Part shown: in pieces, positions 1-10,186 of the stretch
Numbering within the stretch: the stretch's first letter is position 1
Layout: every line of letters starts with the position of its first letter
NCBI RefSeq assembly: GCF_025698545.1
Contig: NC_068570.1
Location: 2,728,001-2,792,000 of the forward strand
Source: Gossypium raimondii
Lineage: Eukaryota > Streptophyta > Magnoliopsida > Malvales > Malvaceae
DNA length: 64,000 nt
Reading direction: 5' to 3'
The notes under the pieces: model-generated
The model's database searches: none
What the model was told of the DNA's origin: nothing
What the model saw: only the letters and a program-made list of their open reading frames with translations
Made by a program: the position numbers and the translations under genes

Positions 1-1056
1 CTCCCTAGCCCTCTAAGCCGTGTCAACATTGATCATAAGGTGTTCACCATGTGGAGCCTCCCGTCTCTCGATCTTCAATCTCCTAGGTACCAACGGCGTA
101 CAAAGACGATAATGAACCTGAAGTCCTTATTGAGTGCTTGAGCACAAATGAAAGCATCCCGAGAAATCGTAGTATTTGCTTGCACAATCTCCAAGTTTCT
201 TGCCTCCTATAACTATCAAAGAACCACCAAAAGGCTAGTAAGGGCATCCTTATCAAATTTCCTCATTGCAAACTCTAGTCAATTCACCCTGCAAAAAAGC
301 AGCACTTAATAAGTTATCATCAATACCACTCAAAATCAATAACTTCATGACTCAACCTCCAACCGAATAATTTAATCTTAGGAAAGATCTTTAATTTCCA
401 AAGTTACAAAAAACCTCTTTGAGGGCCAAACCTCATCGAGTTAAGAAAGAGCCAATTATAATCAAATCTTGTTGAATAAACATCTATAGAGGCATGTCCC
501 CAGACCAAGAGTTCACCATGAGTATTATCGCACGAAAGAATAGCCAAATATGATCCTCATTCCATCTAGGCCTATCCTCTACTAATAGATTTGAGACCAT
601 GGGATGAAGGGAAAGAATATCATTATGCACAAGATCCTTCCCATCAAGACCCTTCACTCCCCTCAAATCAAGTCCTAGCTTTGTTTTTGTTTCCAATGTG
701 CTAAAAAAAGCCTAGACATAAATGAATCCAGTGTAGTCATAAATCCTTTTCCAAACAAGAAAAAAAAAAGGTTAATCAACTTATTTGCAAAGAAAGATGT
801 CACTTGATGGAAAGTATTTGGTTGACAACACTCTAAAGCACAAGGTATCCTTTTGGTGCAAGAGCCACCAAATTTGCTTGCCGAAGAGTGCTATATTGAA
901 AAGTAACATTTCGGTTGTCTCATAGTGCTCGAAGCCAACATAGCCCACACTTTATCCGTGCCACATTGAGCCTACCAATACCTGCAAATAACCTGAACAA
1001 TATCATTGGTGACACATTTAGGTAATAAGAAAGTACTCAATGTAAGAAGGAATAGC
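1..1056 (-). mobile_element. LINE (non-LTR retrotransposon) remnant, region after the RT core
   Basis: Read on the minus strand, this stretch gives broken pieces of the region that follows the reverse transcriptase core in plant LINE ORF2 proteins. Recognisable words are FLLPKCVTNDIVQ near 1000, GKQIWWLLHQKDTLCFRVL and STKYFP near 790-890, and RWNEDHIWLFF near 530-570. Stops and frame changes separate the pieces, so it is a dead copy. It continues the RT piece at 4459-5072; the two were split by the element at 1057-4458. Family assignment is from remembered LINE motifs. Confidence 0.75.
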
Positions 1057-2004
1057 GCGGAGCCAGAAAATTTGAAATATGGGTCAAATTTTGAAAAATA
1101 AAAATATTTATAGAAGTCATATAAACTAAAGTACGTATTTCTTGATAAAACAATGTATAATATGGTTAGATATAAAACTATTACATAGCCTTTAGTAAGA
1201 AGTTGGAAATTTTCAATCCAATAGTCCCTCAATTTTTTTTGGTGAAAGTTGTGATTACGAGGTTAACAAGGTACCTTCTGCAAACATGCCATTCTTATAT
1301 TATTTCTATCATTTGGATGATAATTTGTAATCTCGCTCTGAAATTTAGATAAGCTGGAAGGTTTTAAAGGCTAAACTTAACTTTTTTAACCCTTTTTTTT
1401 ATATGGATTTGTATTTCTTCTACTTCACTAGTAGACTTTCATTTAAAATATTTTTCCATTCTTATTAAACATTTAGAAACAAATAAATATAAGCCTTAAA
1501 CACTAAAATTTTCACAAAATCAGCAAACAACTAGTAATTTTTTCACAAAAAGAAATCACGTAAATGCTTTTTAGTGTCATGGGTATGCAATAAGTCAATT
1601 TTCAAACACAAGATTCACGAAATCATACTAGTAATAACAATTTATAAATAAAAATACTAAATTTCTAGTCAATATTCAATAAACTTAAGATTATAAATAC
1701 AATCAATCTCAATTTCTTCAAAGGTTAAACTCAAAAACTTATTACCCAGTCAAGATGTTAACGAATCTCATACAAAACCAATATCCAAAATGGTTCAATT
1801 AATAAAAAATCTAAATCTTGCATAAAAATCTTAATCTACTAGAAGAAAAACCACCATCTTAATTTTCTAGATATTAATAATAAAGCTTGAAAAGAATAAA
1901 AGAGTTGTTACCAATTAGGAGGACTCACTTAAAAATATTGAAAAGAATAATTTTCAAATTTTTGTGGGATCAATTCACCCGTTATTATATATGTGTATAT
2001 ATAT

Positions 2005-4373
2005 TGTCGAAACTATTTTTTTGATAAAAGGGGTCGACTTAGATTTTGAAAAACGAAAACAAATATGAGAGTCGCCACCAATCTTTTTTGATGAGGTGTG
2101 ATAGGGTAACCTCGTAATTTAATCATTTTAATAAAATTTTAAGTTTACTAAAACTATAATTTTTTTTGGTCTTAAAAATCCAGGAAACGAGTTCGGGAGT
2201 CGGTTACGCACGAGGAAGGATTAGCACCCTCAATACGCCCAAAATTGGTACCTAGTTGATTACTTAATGTCTTAATACCGAAAATTGAAATTTTGAAAAG
2301 ATTTTAAAATACGATTCCTTTTTTATTAATGTTAATTTTAAAAACGCTTGAATTAAATTGAAATGAGCACCAAAGACCCACTCGTCCCGCGATAACAATA
2401 TGCCACATCCCGTAAGTTAGGATGCGACATTTGAACCCTCGAGAATAAGCTTGCCTTTGATTTTTATTTAAAACTTGGGTATTTTAAATTTAGAAGGATG
2501 ATCGGTTGTTTAGATTTAACGAGAAAATCGAAACCCTGTAAGTTAGGGTGCGACTTCTCGAATTTCCAAAAAACGAAACATCGCCTATTTTTTTTTTTAA
2601 AAAAAATTTTGAATAATAACAATTACAAAACCTAAACGATGTGTGCTATTTAGTTAAAAATATAAAATGGCCTATTATGGATAAAGGAAAAAAATTAAGC
2701 GCGACCTTTGAAGTGGTTTCAATGAAATGTGATGAAATGATAATATATAACATGGAGAAATAATTTACGAATAAAATGTTGCACTAATGAATCACAATAG
2801 CATGAAAATACGAATAAACAATTATAATACACATAATGACAATAATCACACAACATATCATTTTTAATACCAATATTAACTATCAAAGAAACGAAACAAA
2901 ATAATATATATAAAACAATTTAAAGTAAATAATAGTTTAAAATAAATAACTTATAAGAACAATTCAAAATAAATAAGAAAAAGTTTCAAATAAACAATAT
3001 ATAAAAAACTTAAAATGAATAATAAAAACAGTTTAAAATAAATAATATATAAAAATAACATATAAAACATTTTTAAAACAATAATGTATAAAAATTTAAA
3101 AGATAATATATATAATAGTTTAAAATAAATAATATATATATATATATATAAAATTTAAATAAATAATATGTAAAAGCAGTTTGAAATAAATAATATATGA
3201 AAGAAACTTAAAATAAATAATAAAAGAGTTTTCCTTTTTTTTTAAATAAATTAATTAATTAAATGGATTAAGGACTAGATTGAAATCGAACTAAAATTCT
3301 GGGTTTAAATTATATATAAATAAAAGAAGGTTTCTAGGGACCAAAATAGAACGCGCTTAAAGAATGAGGGACTAAGTGGGAAAATATTCCTAGCCCTTAT
3401 GCGCAATGTTTCAACATGGACCAAAGTGAAACAAACAGAAAATTATGCGGCAAAATAAACAAAAAACCAACAGGGGCCAGATTGCACTACGTCGCAAAAG
3501 CGAAGGGACACCCGCGCGGAAATAGCCTATTCACCACAGAAACACGCGGATCCTGAGGACGGGTAGGGTCGGCGCACGGATCCTAGGGGTAAAACGACAT
3601 CGTTTTAGGGCTATTGTGGCAAGCCCTAAACGACGCCATTTAATGGGTTTATAAAAGTCATTTTAAAAAAAAAAATTTCATTCTCTTTCCTTTCTTTAAA
3701 AAAAAAACCAAAAAAACTCTTTCAACCTCCCTTCTCCTCTCCAAGCGTCAGTCATAGAGTGCCACCATCCGTCCACCGTACTGCCGCCATGGCCGGTGGC
3801 CGACGATAGACAAAAATGGGATTTTTGGCCCCGTTTTCAACTATTTGAAGGCCGAGCCTTCTTAACCCCCCAAAAAAATCGAAAGAAAAGGTCCCTCCCC
3901 TCCCTTTTAGGTCCAGTTTCAACGACGGAGAAGAGACCTCCGACAATTAGACCGCGGGATGTTCAGGTGAGTCTTTTTCTTCCCTTTTTACTTTCATTAT
4001 TATTCGTATGTAAAAAAATGAAATAAAAAATGAAAATAAAATCAAACTCTTTGTTTCTATTTTTTGTTTGTTTCTCCGTTGTCTGCTTCTGCTTGGCCTC
4101 TTGTGTGTTGTTCTTTTTGCAGGTGGTGGCAGAGAAGTGTCAGGCGCATGAGGCGATGGCAGGCCTAGAGGCGGCTGCTAAGAGCGGCGGCTGAAGCTCT
4201 TAGGCTAGCCCTAGGGTTTTCTTTTTCTGAAATATTAATAATGGGTTGTTTTGGATTTGTGATTGGGTAGTGGGCCCTTTTTTGTAATGGACTATTAATC
4301 TTTTTGGACTTTTATTTTTTGTTTTGTTTTTTTTATTTGTAATTTGGGTCCAGGCTAAAATTGGCCTATTACA
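2005..4373 (+). mobile_element. Solo LTR (about 2.37 kb), probably Gypsy type
   Basis: It starts with TGTCGAAAC and ends with CTATTACA, so it has the TG...CA ends of an LTR. It is flanked by tatat on both sides (2000-2004 and 4374-4378), a possible 5-bp target duplication but weak evidence because the context is itself a TA run. No gag or pol reading frame and no second LTR are present. Composition changes sharply inside: an AT-rich first half, then a GC-richer stretch at about 3440-3650 leading to a TATA box, as expected for U3 then R. The text around 2170-2230 (cgagttcgggagtcggttac) is familiar to me from cotton LTRs. Confidence 0.7.
3648..3657 (+). promoter_or_regulatory. TATA box of the solo LTR
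   Basis: The sequence tttataaaag follows a GC-richer block with direct and inverted short words (aaacgacatcgttttagg at about 3592, aaacgacgcc at about 3628). It is placed where an LTR U3 promoter would be, about 1.65 kb into the 2.37-kb LTR. This orients the element on the plus strand. Confidence 0.45.
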
Positions 4374-4458
4374 TATATATATTAAAAATTATAAATAAAT
4401 TTCTTTCTCTTTCTCTTTGTAGGGTCAATTGACCCTTATAACCAATGTAGCTCTGCCT

Positions 4459-5072
4459 ATGGCTTGAAGGAAAGATTTAATGAAAATCTCTTTCCCTACC
4501 AAGGGTAAACCCATGTACATATCAAGCTCCTCCACCACCCAAATATTATGGATGCCACTCAACAAAGCTCGAGATTCCACCCTAGTATTAGGACTAAAGT
4601 AACATATATTTGCTCAAATTAATGTTTTGCCCAAAGCTCCCTTCAAGTCTTAGCCTCCCCTTCTTAATATGAATGAATAACAAGCTATCATCATAAAATA
4701 AAAGGTGTTTCATCCTTGGGCCATTTTGGCTCACCCTAACGCCTATGAATTTTCCATCCTCTTACACCCAAGAAAGCAAAGCTAAGAGACCCTACATACA
4801 GAAAAGAAAAAAGATAAGGTGACAAGAGGTCAACCTGCCTCAATCCTCTCTCAAAGTCAAAAAATTCAATTAGATTATCATTGAATAGAATACGATAAGA
4901 GACAGAGAAAACATAATGTACCATTAAATTAATCCACCTATTTCCAAAACCCCTTTTAGCTATCACGTTCGACAAAAAATTGTCACTCAACCCTATCATA
5001 AACTTTGCTCATATCAAGTTTAAAGCACAACCTTTATTAAAGTCATTCTTTGAGCTTCGTAAGTAGTGAACA
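4459..5072 (-). mobile_element. LINE remnant, reverse transcriptase core
   Basis: The minus strand holds the RT motifs of a plant LINE in order: LDMSKVYDRVE (about 4995-5030), GFGNRWINLM (about 4900-4940), RGLRQVDLLSPYLF (normally RGLRQGDPLSPYLF, about 4800-4860) and GKEIFIKSFLQA near 4460-4490. The reading frame is open only from 4999 to 4736 and is broken on both sides, and the conserved G and P of the RT motif are replaced by V and L. It is therefore inactive. It joins the piece at 7273-7340 upstream and the piece at 1-1056 downstream. Confidence 0.85.
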
Positions 5073-7272
5073 TGTAACACCCCCAACCCGTATCCCTCGT
5101 CAGAATCGGGTTACGAAGCATTACCGGAGTTTACAAATCAAACAGACAGAATTGTCAAACATTTCATATCATCAAAACAAGTCATCAAAGCATCATTTTA
5201 ATCCAAATTATAAACATATGAAATCCAAATCAATTTTGCCTAGTTCACGAGTACTTAAACATAGAATTAAATTCACATGCACTTATCTAGATTTAGTTCA
5301 ATTTATCATGCTATAATATGGCTTCAAAAACAAACACATATTTATATGTATAAAACCAACCAAAATTAAACTTATAACCTCATTTACAATCAAACCACAA
5401 AATAACTATTATTTAGACACCCTAGGTACATGCCGACACAAAGGATAAACATCACCACATTTGAGTTCGGGATCATTGTTGGATGTTGAATCGGATATCA
5501 AAAATTAAGTACCTAACCTGCGCACGGGAAACAAAACCGTGCGCTGAATATAAACTCAGTGGTATTTCTATAATTCGAATATTAAAAGATAAGAAATTAC
5601 AAATATACAATTGAAATATGAACACATATTAATATTTAATTATTACAACAACCATATTATATTTCATTTGTTTCACAAATAACCCAATTCTCATACTTGC
5701 TATATAAACAGCTTTTCACAATTTATTTCACATTTCATTATACAATTGCAATATCCATTCCATAGTCATTTCATGAGTATATAGCTCATATATTCCATAT
5801 ATTTGCAACATATTTTACATTTTATTTTCAATTCACTATTTCATTTCCATTTCTCATACCATACCATTTCAATATCAATTATAAAACTTTATTATTCATT
5901 TACCCTTATTAACACGACTTGGACTCGGACAGATACACGGATCCAACCAAAACAAACTAGTTTGATACCCAGTACCTCATCGGATAATTCGAAGTAATAA
6001 GTTGACACTCAGTGTCCCATCGGCTAAACTGAAGTAAATTGACACCCAGTGCCTCATCGAATTAATCCGAAGTAATAGATTGACACCCAGTGTCTCATCG
6101 ACTCCAAGACGAAGAAATCCCTGAACTCTTCTAATCCTATGGCATGCCATCTATATCCGACTCAGCCCGATACAGTTAATAAGGTTTCAATTCACTTTTC
6201 AAATACAACCAATATTCATTTCAATTCAAATAATAAATATATTCAATATATATACCAATTCAATCAATATAAATTTAATAAATTCATCACATACTAAATT
6301 AATCCCTTTCAATTGCAAAACACAATAATTCTCACCTCAACACTTACCATATACATTAAATTGAATTATAACAATTAACAATTAACAATTAAATTCGGAT
6401 TATAGAAATATAAACTAGAAATTTCAAACTATTCCTCATCGACTTTATCTTTTCTCTTTTAATTGAAGATTTCAGTATGACGTTAGCAATTAAACTTTCA
6501 ACAATTGAAACCCTTAGCTTTTCTTTCTCCTTTCCTTTTTTTTCTTTCTTTTCCCTTCTATTTCGTTTCACTTTCTCTTTCTTTTCTTTCATTTATTTGT
6601 TTTATTATACATTATTATATTATTATCATAATATATAATATATATACTTATATATTAACTAAACTTATTTTAATTTAATATATATTAAATTCACATATAT
6701 TTAACTTATGCCGCCTCATAAAGAAACAATGACATAATTGCTTCTTTAGTCCTTTTAGTTTTTCTTTAATCTATAATTCAACTTTCACTCTATATGCAAT
6801 TTAGTCCTTATACCTAATTTACTTTTAATTCAAGCAAATTTACTTAAATCGAAACCTAATTAACTACACAATTATCTTCGTAAATATTTATTAAAAATAT
6901 TTACGAGTCCAATTTACGGGAACGGAGTCCCGGGAATGCACTTTTTTTAATTTGATCCTTTTTAATTAATTAACCATTGAAACGTTAAAATTTCTTAACG
7001 AAACTTTAATACCACCTTAATGACACTCTGTAAATATTTATAAAAATATTTACGGCTCAGTTTATAAAAACAATGTCCCGATATCTCATTTTCTAAAACC
7101 ACTTGAACTTAATAAATCACTTATATAACATAAATTATCAAATCAAAAACCTTTTTTTAAAAAATCACATTTGACTCGTAAATATTAAATAATAATATTT
7201 ACAAACTTACTTGTTTAATTTGGTGGCCCCAAAACCACTGTTTCCGACACCACTGAAAAACGGACTATTACA
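5073..7272. mobile_element. Solo LTR (2.2 kb) inserted in the LINE
   Basis: The block begins TGTAACACCCCC and ends GGACTATTACA, so either strand reads TG...CA. It interrupts the LINE between AIMAHN (minus strand, about 7285-7310) and the FTTYEAQ.. piece just below 5072. No gag or pol frame and no partner LTR occur, which suggests a solo LTR. The flanks (gaaca left, aaaaa right) do not match, so the target duplication has been lost or the ends have been altered. I recognise the text as a common Malvaceae LTR family from memory. It contains a 40-bp tandem repeat (5962-6118). Confidence 0.65.
5962..6118. repeat. Tandem repeat, four units of about 40 bp, inside the LTR
   Basis: Units start at 5962, 6002, 6039 and 6080. 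Each reads approximately ttgacacccagtgtctcatcg followed by a variable tail with gaagtaa. Spacings are 40, 37 and 41 bp. It lies within the LTR, not in a gene. Confidence 0.75.
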
Positions 7273-7340
7273 AAAAAAAAATTATGAGCCATAATCGCAT
7301 TATCTTGAATCATCCTCTAATTTTTCTGACTTTTTTTTAT
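7273..7340 (-). mobile_element. LINE remnant, short upstream piece
   Basis: The minus strand reads MIQDNAIMAHN, the LINE RT motif that normally comes just before the FHYL word and LDMSKAYDRVEW. This places it directly upstream of the piece at 4459-5072 and shows that the LTR at 5073-7272 was inserted into the LINE. A run of nine to ten A (plus strand) marks the junction. Confidence 0.65.
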
Positions 7341-7377
7341 TGATTTTGTTTTTTTAATTCAACTTATATATTTGAAC

Positions 7378-7545
7378 TCTCGTGATTAGTTTAGTGGTTA
7401 CGAATTGTTCACCCATAAAACCCACCTGGGTTCACTCCTCTAAGGGAGCAGTGGTAGGCCTTTATTTAGACAGTTCCCTTTGAACGTAGTGTGTGCATGT
7501 GAGTATGTCTCTAATGTGAGTGCACAAATATTATCCCTTTAATTG
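7378..7545 (+). mobile_element. tRNA-derived SINE
   Basis: An A box-like word (ttagtttagtgg, 7386-7397) is followed about 30 bp later by a B box-like word (gggttcactcc, 7428-7438), the spacing of an RNA polymerase III internal promoter. A degenerate second copy of the same text lies at 52614-52735 (both share cgtgattagt and gacagttccc/aactcctatt followed by catagtgtgt-type words). The 3' tail here is acaaatattatcccttt. It is not a tRNA gene because no cloverleaf can be formed. Confidence 0.6.
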
Positions 7546-8604
7546 TACATTACCAAAAAAAAAAATTTATACAATTGAATCATTATCAACTATTCTAATA
7601 TACGATTCCAAGTTTTACAATCATGGCTATAACTCTCAAGCCCCTTTCCTCCAAACTTCTTTCTCTCTAAATATTAAAAGCCAAGACCACACAAAAATCA
7701 AACTAGAGGTGTGTGTGTGTCCCTTGTTTGCTATGATGCCTGATGTTAGCCCTAACGAACCGCATTTTAAGAACAGTAAGACTCCAAAATTCAAAGGCAA
7801 TCCCCACTCTACATTGAGACAACAACACAGAGGGTCCTTTTGGGCTCCCTAAAGCTATTAACACCCACAAGAATTTGGACCCATACACTTTCTCATCAAC
7901 AGTTGCACATTCTTTTTTTTTAAAATCGAAATTAAGCATTCAGCACCGAAAATAATAATATTAATTTCATCAAGTCAAGAGTTTTTTTTTTTTTTAAGAG
8001 TTAAATGGTTAACCATGAAATATGCTCTATTTTTATGATGGGATCAAATCCTCAATCACATAATTAAGGGACGGGGTGAGCAACTACCACGTCACACCTT
8101 ATGGTTACAACAGATTGTAATGAAGGTCAAGTGGCCTTAGCCCCTCATTTTAGAAAATTTCAATTTTATTGTGAAAAATTTTAATTAATCCTTAAAAGAT
8201 TAGTCCTAAGATCCGCCACTATCGGCCGACATAAAAATAAACTAGCAATATTATGGGTGAATAATGTTTGATAAAAGTGCATTAAAATTAGGACCAATTT
8301 TTGGTTTTGTCATTTCGACATGAAAGAGTATTATACGAAGGACAAAGAAGCTGTAATTTGGAATCGAAGGACCAAACTAATTGAAAAAGGAGAAGACGTG
8401 CATGTCTTTTGTAACCACCGGTTGCCCTTTTTCTTGCTTGTGTTATTTAAGGACTGCAATTTGGGGTCCCACGATGTCGTTTTCGAAGGATATAAGAAGA
8501 ATCAGATTCTTTTGTTATTAGTTGGCAATTGTTAAACACTAATCGCGGCAGTTGAGAGAGACTTCCAAAACTGTCTAATTGTGATCAATAATTGGATCAA
8601 CTAC
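7546..8604. other. Gene-free stretch with a dispersed repeat
   Basis: No coding region is recognisable. At 8035-8100 a repeat (ggatcaaatcctcaatcacataattaag..) recurs in diverged form at 23085-23165. At 8130-8220 there is text resembling TIR-element ends (gtggccttagcccctcattt). Short open frames at 7520-7852 and 8320-8535 have no recognisable domain and no support. Confidence 0.5.
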
Positions 8605-9020
8605 ACTCAATATTATTAAATTATTAGTACCTTTAATTTTTTAAGTCTATTTAGCGAACTTTAAATGACAATTTAACGATCGGTAGAATGGATTAGTACC
8701 AGTTAATGAGTAGAAGAACGGACCTTAGATCCGAGTCGATCTGACAGCTAGTTGCGGAAGATTGGAGAAGAAAGTTGTTTGGATTTTGGTTCGTAGATTC
8801 ATAACATTTAAAGTTATTTTATGAAAATAAATCAAACTGTAGAAGAGAAGAAAAAATGTTTTTAATTAGTGTAGGCGATGCAAGCAGAGAGGATTATACA
8901 AGAACAATTTTAACAATCCAATAACTTAAATGAAAACTTTCGGATAATTTAGTGATCATTTTATTACTTTTGGAAGTTGAGTGACCACTTCTAGTTTGGT
9001 GACATTAAAGTACTTTACCC
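8605..9020 (+). repeat. MITE family A, copy 1 (left end truncated)
   Basis: This copy shares a body with three others in the window (10187-12040, 44538-45056, 60390-60792), including cgatcggtag, ggattagtac, gagtagaagaa and ttggattttggttcg. It lacks the first part seen in the copy at 44538. The right end reads tactttaccctta, matching the right end of the copy at 44538. All four copies lie in the same orientation. Confidence 0.75.
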
Positions 9021-10186
9021 TTAATAACTTACATTTAGTTCCCTATTTAAGGGCTCTTTCATTCAAAGCTAAGCACACAAAAAGATAGTTTTTAGTTATA
9101 ATTGGAATTAAAGTATTCATCATTGATAACGGTAATTAATTTATTCACAATAGAAATATTCTAAAGAAGTAAATTGTTGATCGTAAATTATATTTCATTT
9201 CATGAGCAAAAATCAAACCTCCAACTATATAACTAACTAACGAGCTGAAATTTAGATAAAATTAAGTTAAAATTGTGATTTTAAAATTAACTATCATATA
9301 GCATTAATGTTTGAAATATGTAGTAAAAACTTGACATTTAAAATATATATTTAAAAGTCATTCTATATAAAGTTTTTATATTATGAGTTTTTAAAAATGT
9401 AATCTTCAATTATAATTCAGTAAAAGCCGTATATTCAACATTTTGTTTGCTTATTGGGTCTTTGACATGTGTAATATTGATAATGTTATCATCATGTTTA
9501 CAAGTTTGCTAGCTAAAATTTTAAAAAATTAACGACTGAAATAAAACTAAACCTTTCGAATAGTTTATTAACTTAAATAAAAGCTTTCAAATAGTATAGT
9601 AACCATTTTATTAATTTTTTAAAATTAAGTGACTGAAATATAATTCTACTAATAATTTAATGACCTTTGGTGCAATTTTCCCTTAAAATAATTGAAGAAC
9701 CCAAATGTACGTTTACAAGTTATAACAAGAACATGTGGATGACTTGTAAAATCCGATTTCAAGTACTTGGTTCTGCTAACCAAACGAGGAGGGGATCGAT
9801 CAGCTGTGAGTGATGTTTGGCTGGGAGATGAAATCACCACCGTTTGTTGTGATGTTATGATACGTTGTTTTTAGGGGCCCCAATCCATTGCAGTGAGCAG
9901 CACAGTGAAGCAGACTGACACAGAGTAGTAGGTAGCTGTTGAAGTTACTGATCAATCACTGTGTGAGAGTGAGAAGCTGTAAACAGACAATATTAACTAC
10001 GGGAGCTTAAAGTAGCACTCCAGCTGTTTGCCTAAATGCCACAATGAATCAAAAGGTCACAAAACCCCACGTTGAGAGGTTTTCAACGATTGGACGCTTT
10101 GATTTACTGTCACTCCCCATTTCCAATCCGACCTTTTCTTCTACAGGGTTCAGGTAAATGTTTTAATGAAGGATTAGTTTTTGTTT
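9021..10186. other. Gene-free stretch
   Basis: AT-rich sequence without recognisable coding capacity. At 9500-9660 there are words like those of the MITE-A ends (aataaaagctttcaaatag, gtgactgaaat), probably the decayed end of another copy. The part 9780-10000 has higher GC (gagtgatgtttggctgggag) but no open frame I can assign. Confidence 0.4.

Larger units (their letters stand above)
1057..4458. mobile_element. TIR element inserted in the LINE, itself interrupted by a solo LTR
   Basis: The two LINE halves are joined in sense by removing this block: the minus strand reads LQA just above 4458 and resumes with I-P-S-Y-T-L just below 1057. The ends form an imperfect inverted repeat of about 30 bp (gcggagcc.. 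on the left, aggcagagct.. in reverse complement on the right, both running into gggtcaa). The flanks atagc (1052-1056) and atggc (4459-4463) look like a 5-bp target duplication with one mismatch. Without the nested LTR the element would be about 1.03 kb. I see no transposase, so it is probably non-autonomous; superfamily not determined. Confidence 0.5.

Noticed and set aside
4736..4999. Open frame with reverse transcriptase words as a host gene
   Set aside because: It is an internal piece of a disrupted LINE, with stops on both sides and key RT residues replaced.
5962..6118. CRISPR-like array
   Set aside because: The units are contiguous and drifted, without unique spacers of constant length, and lie in a plant LTR.
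7520..7852. 110-codon open frame on the plus strand
   Set aside because: It starts inside the SINE tail, has no recognisable domain and overlaps an unrelated frame on the other strand.
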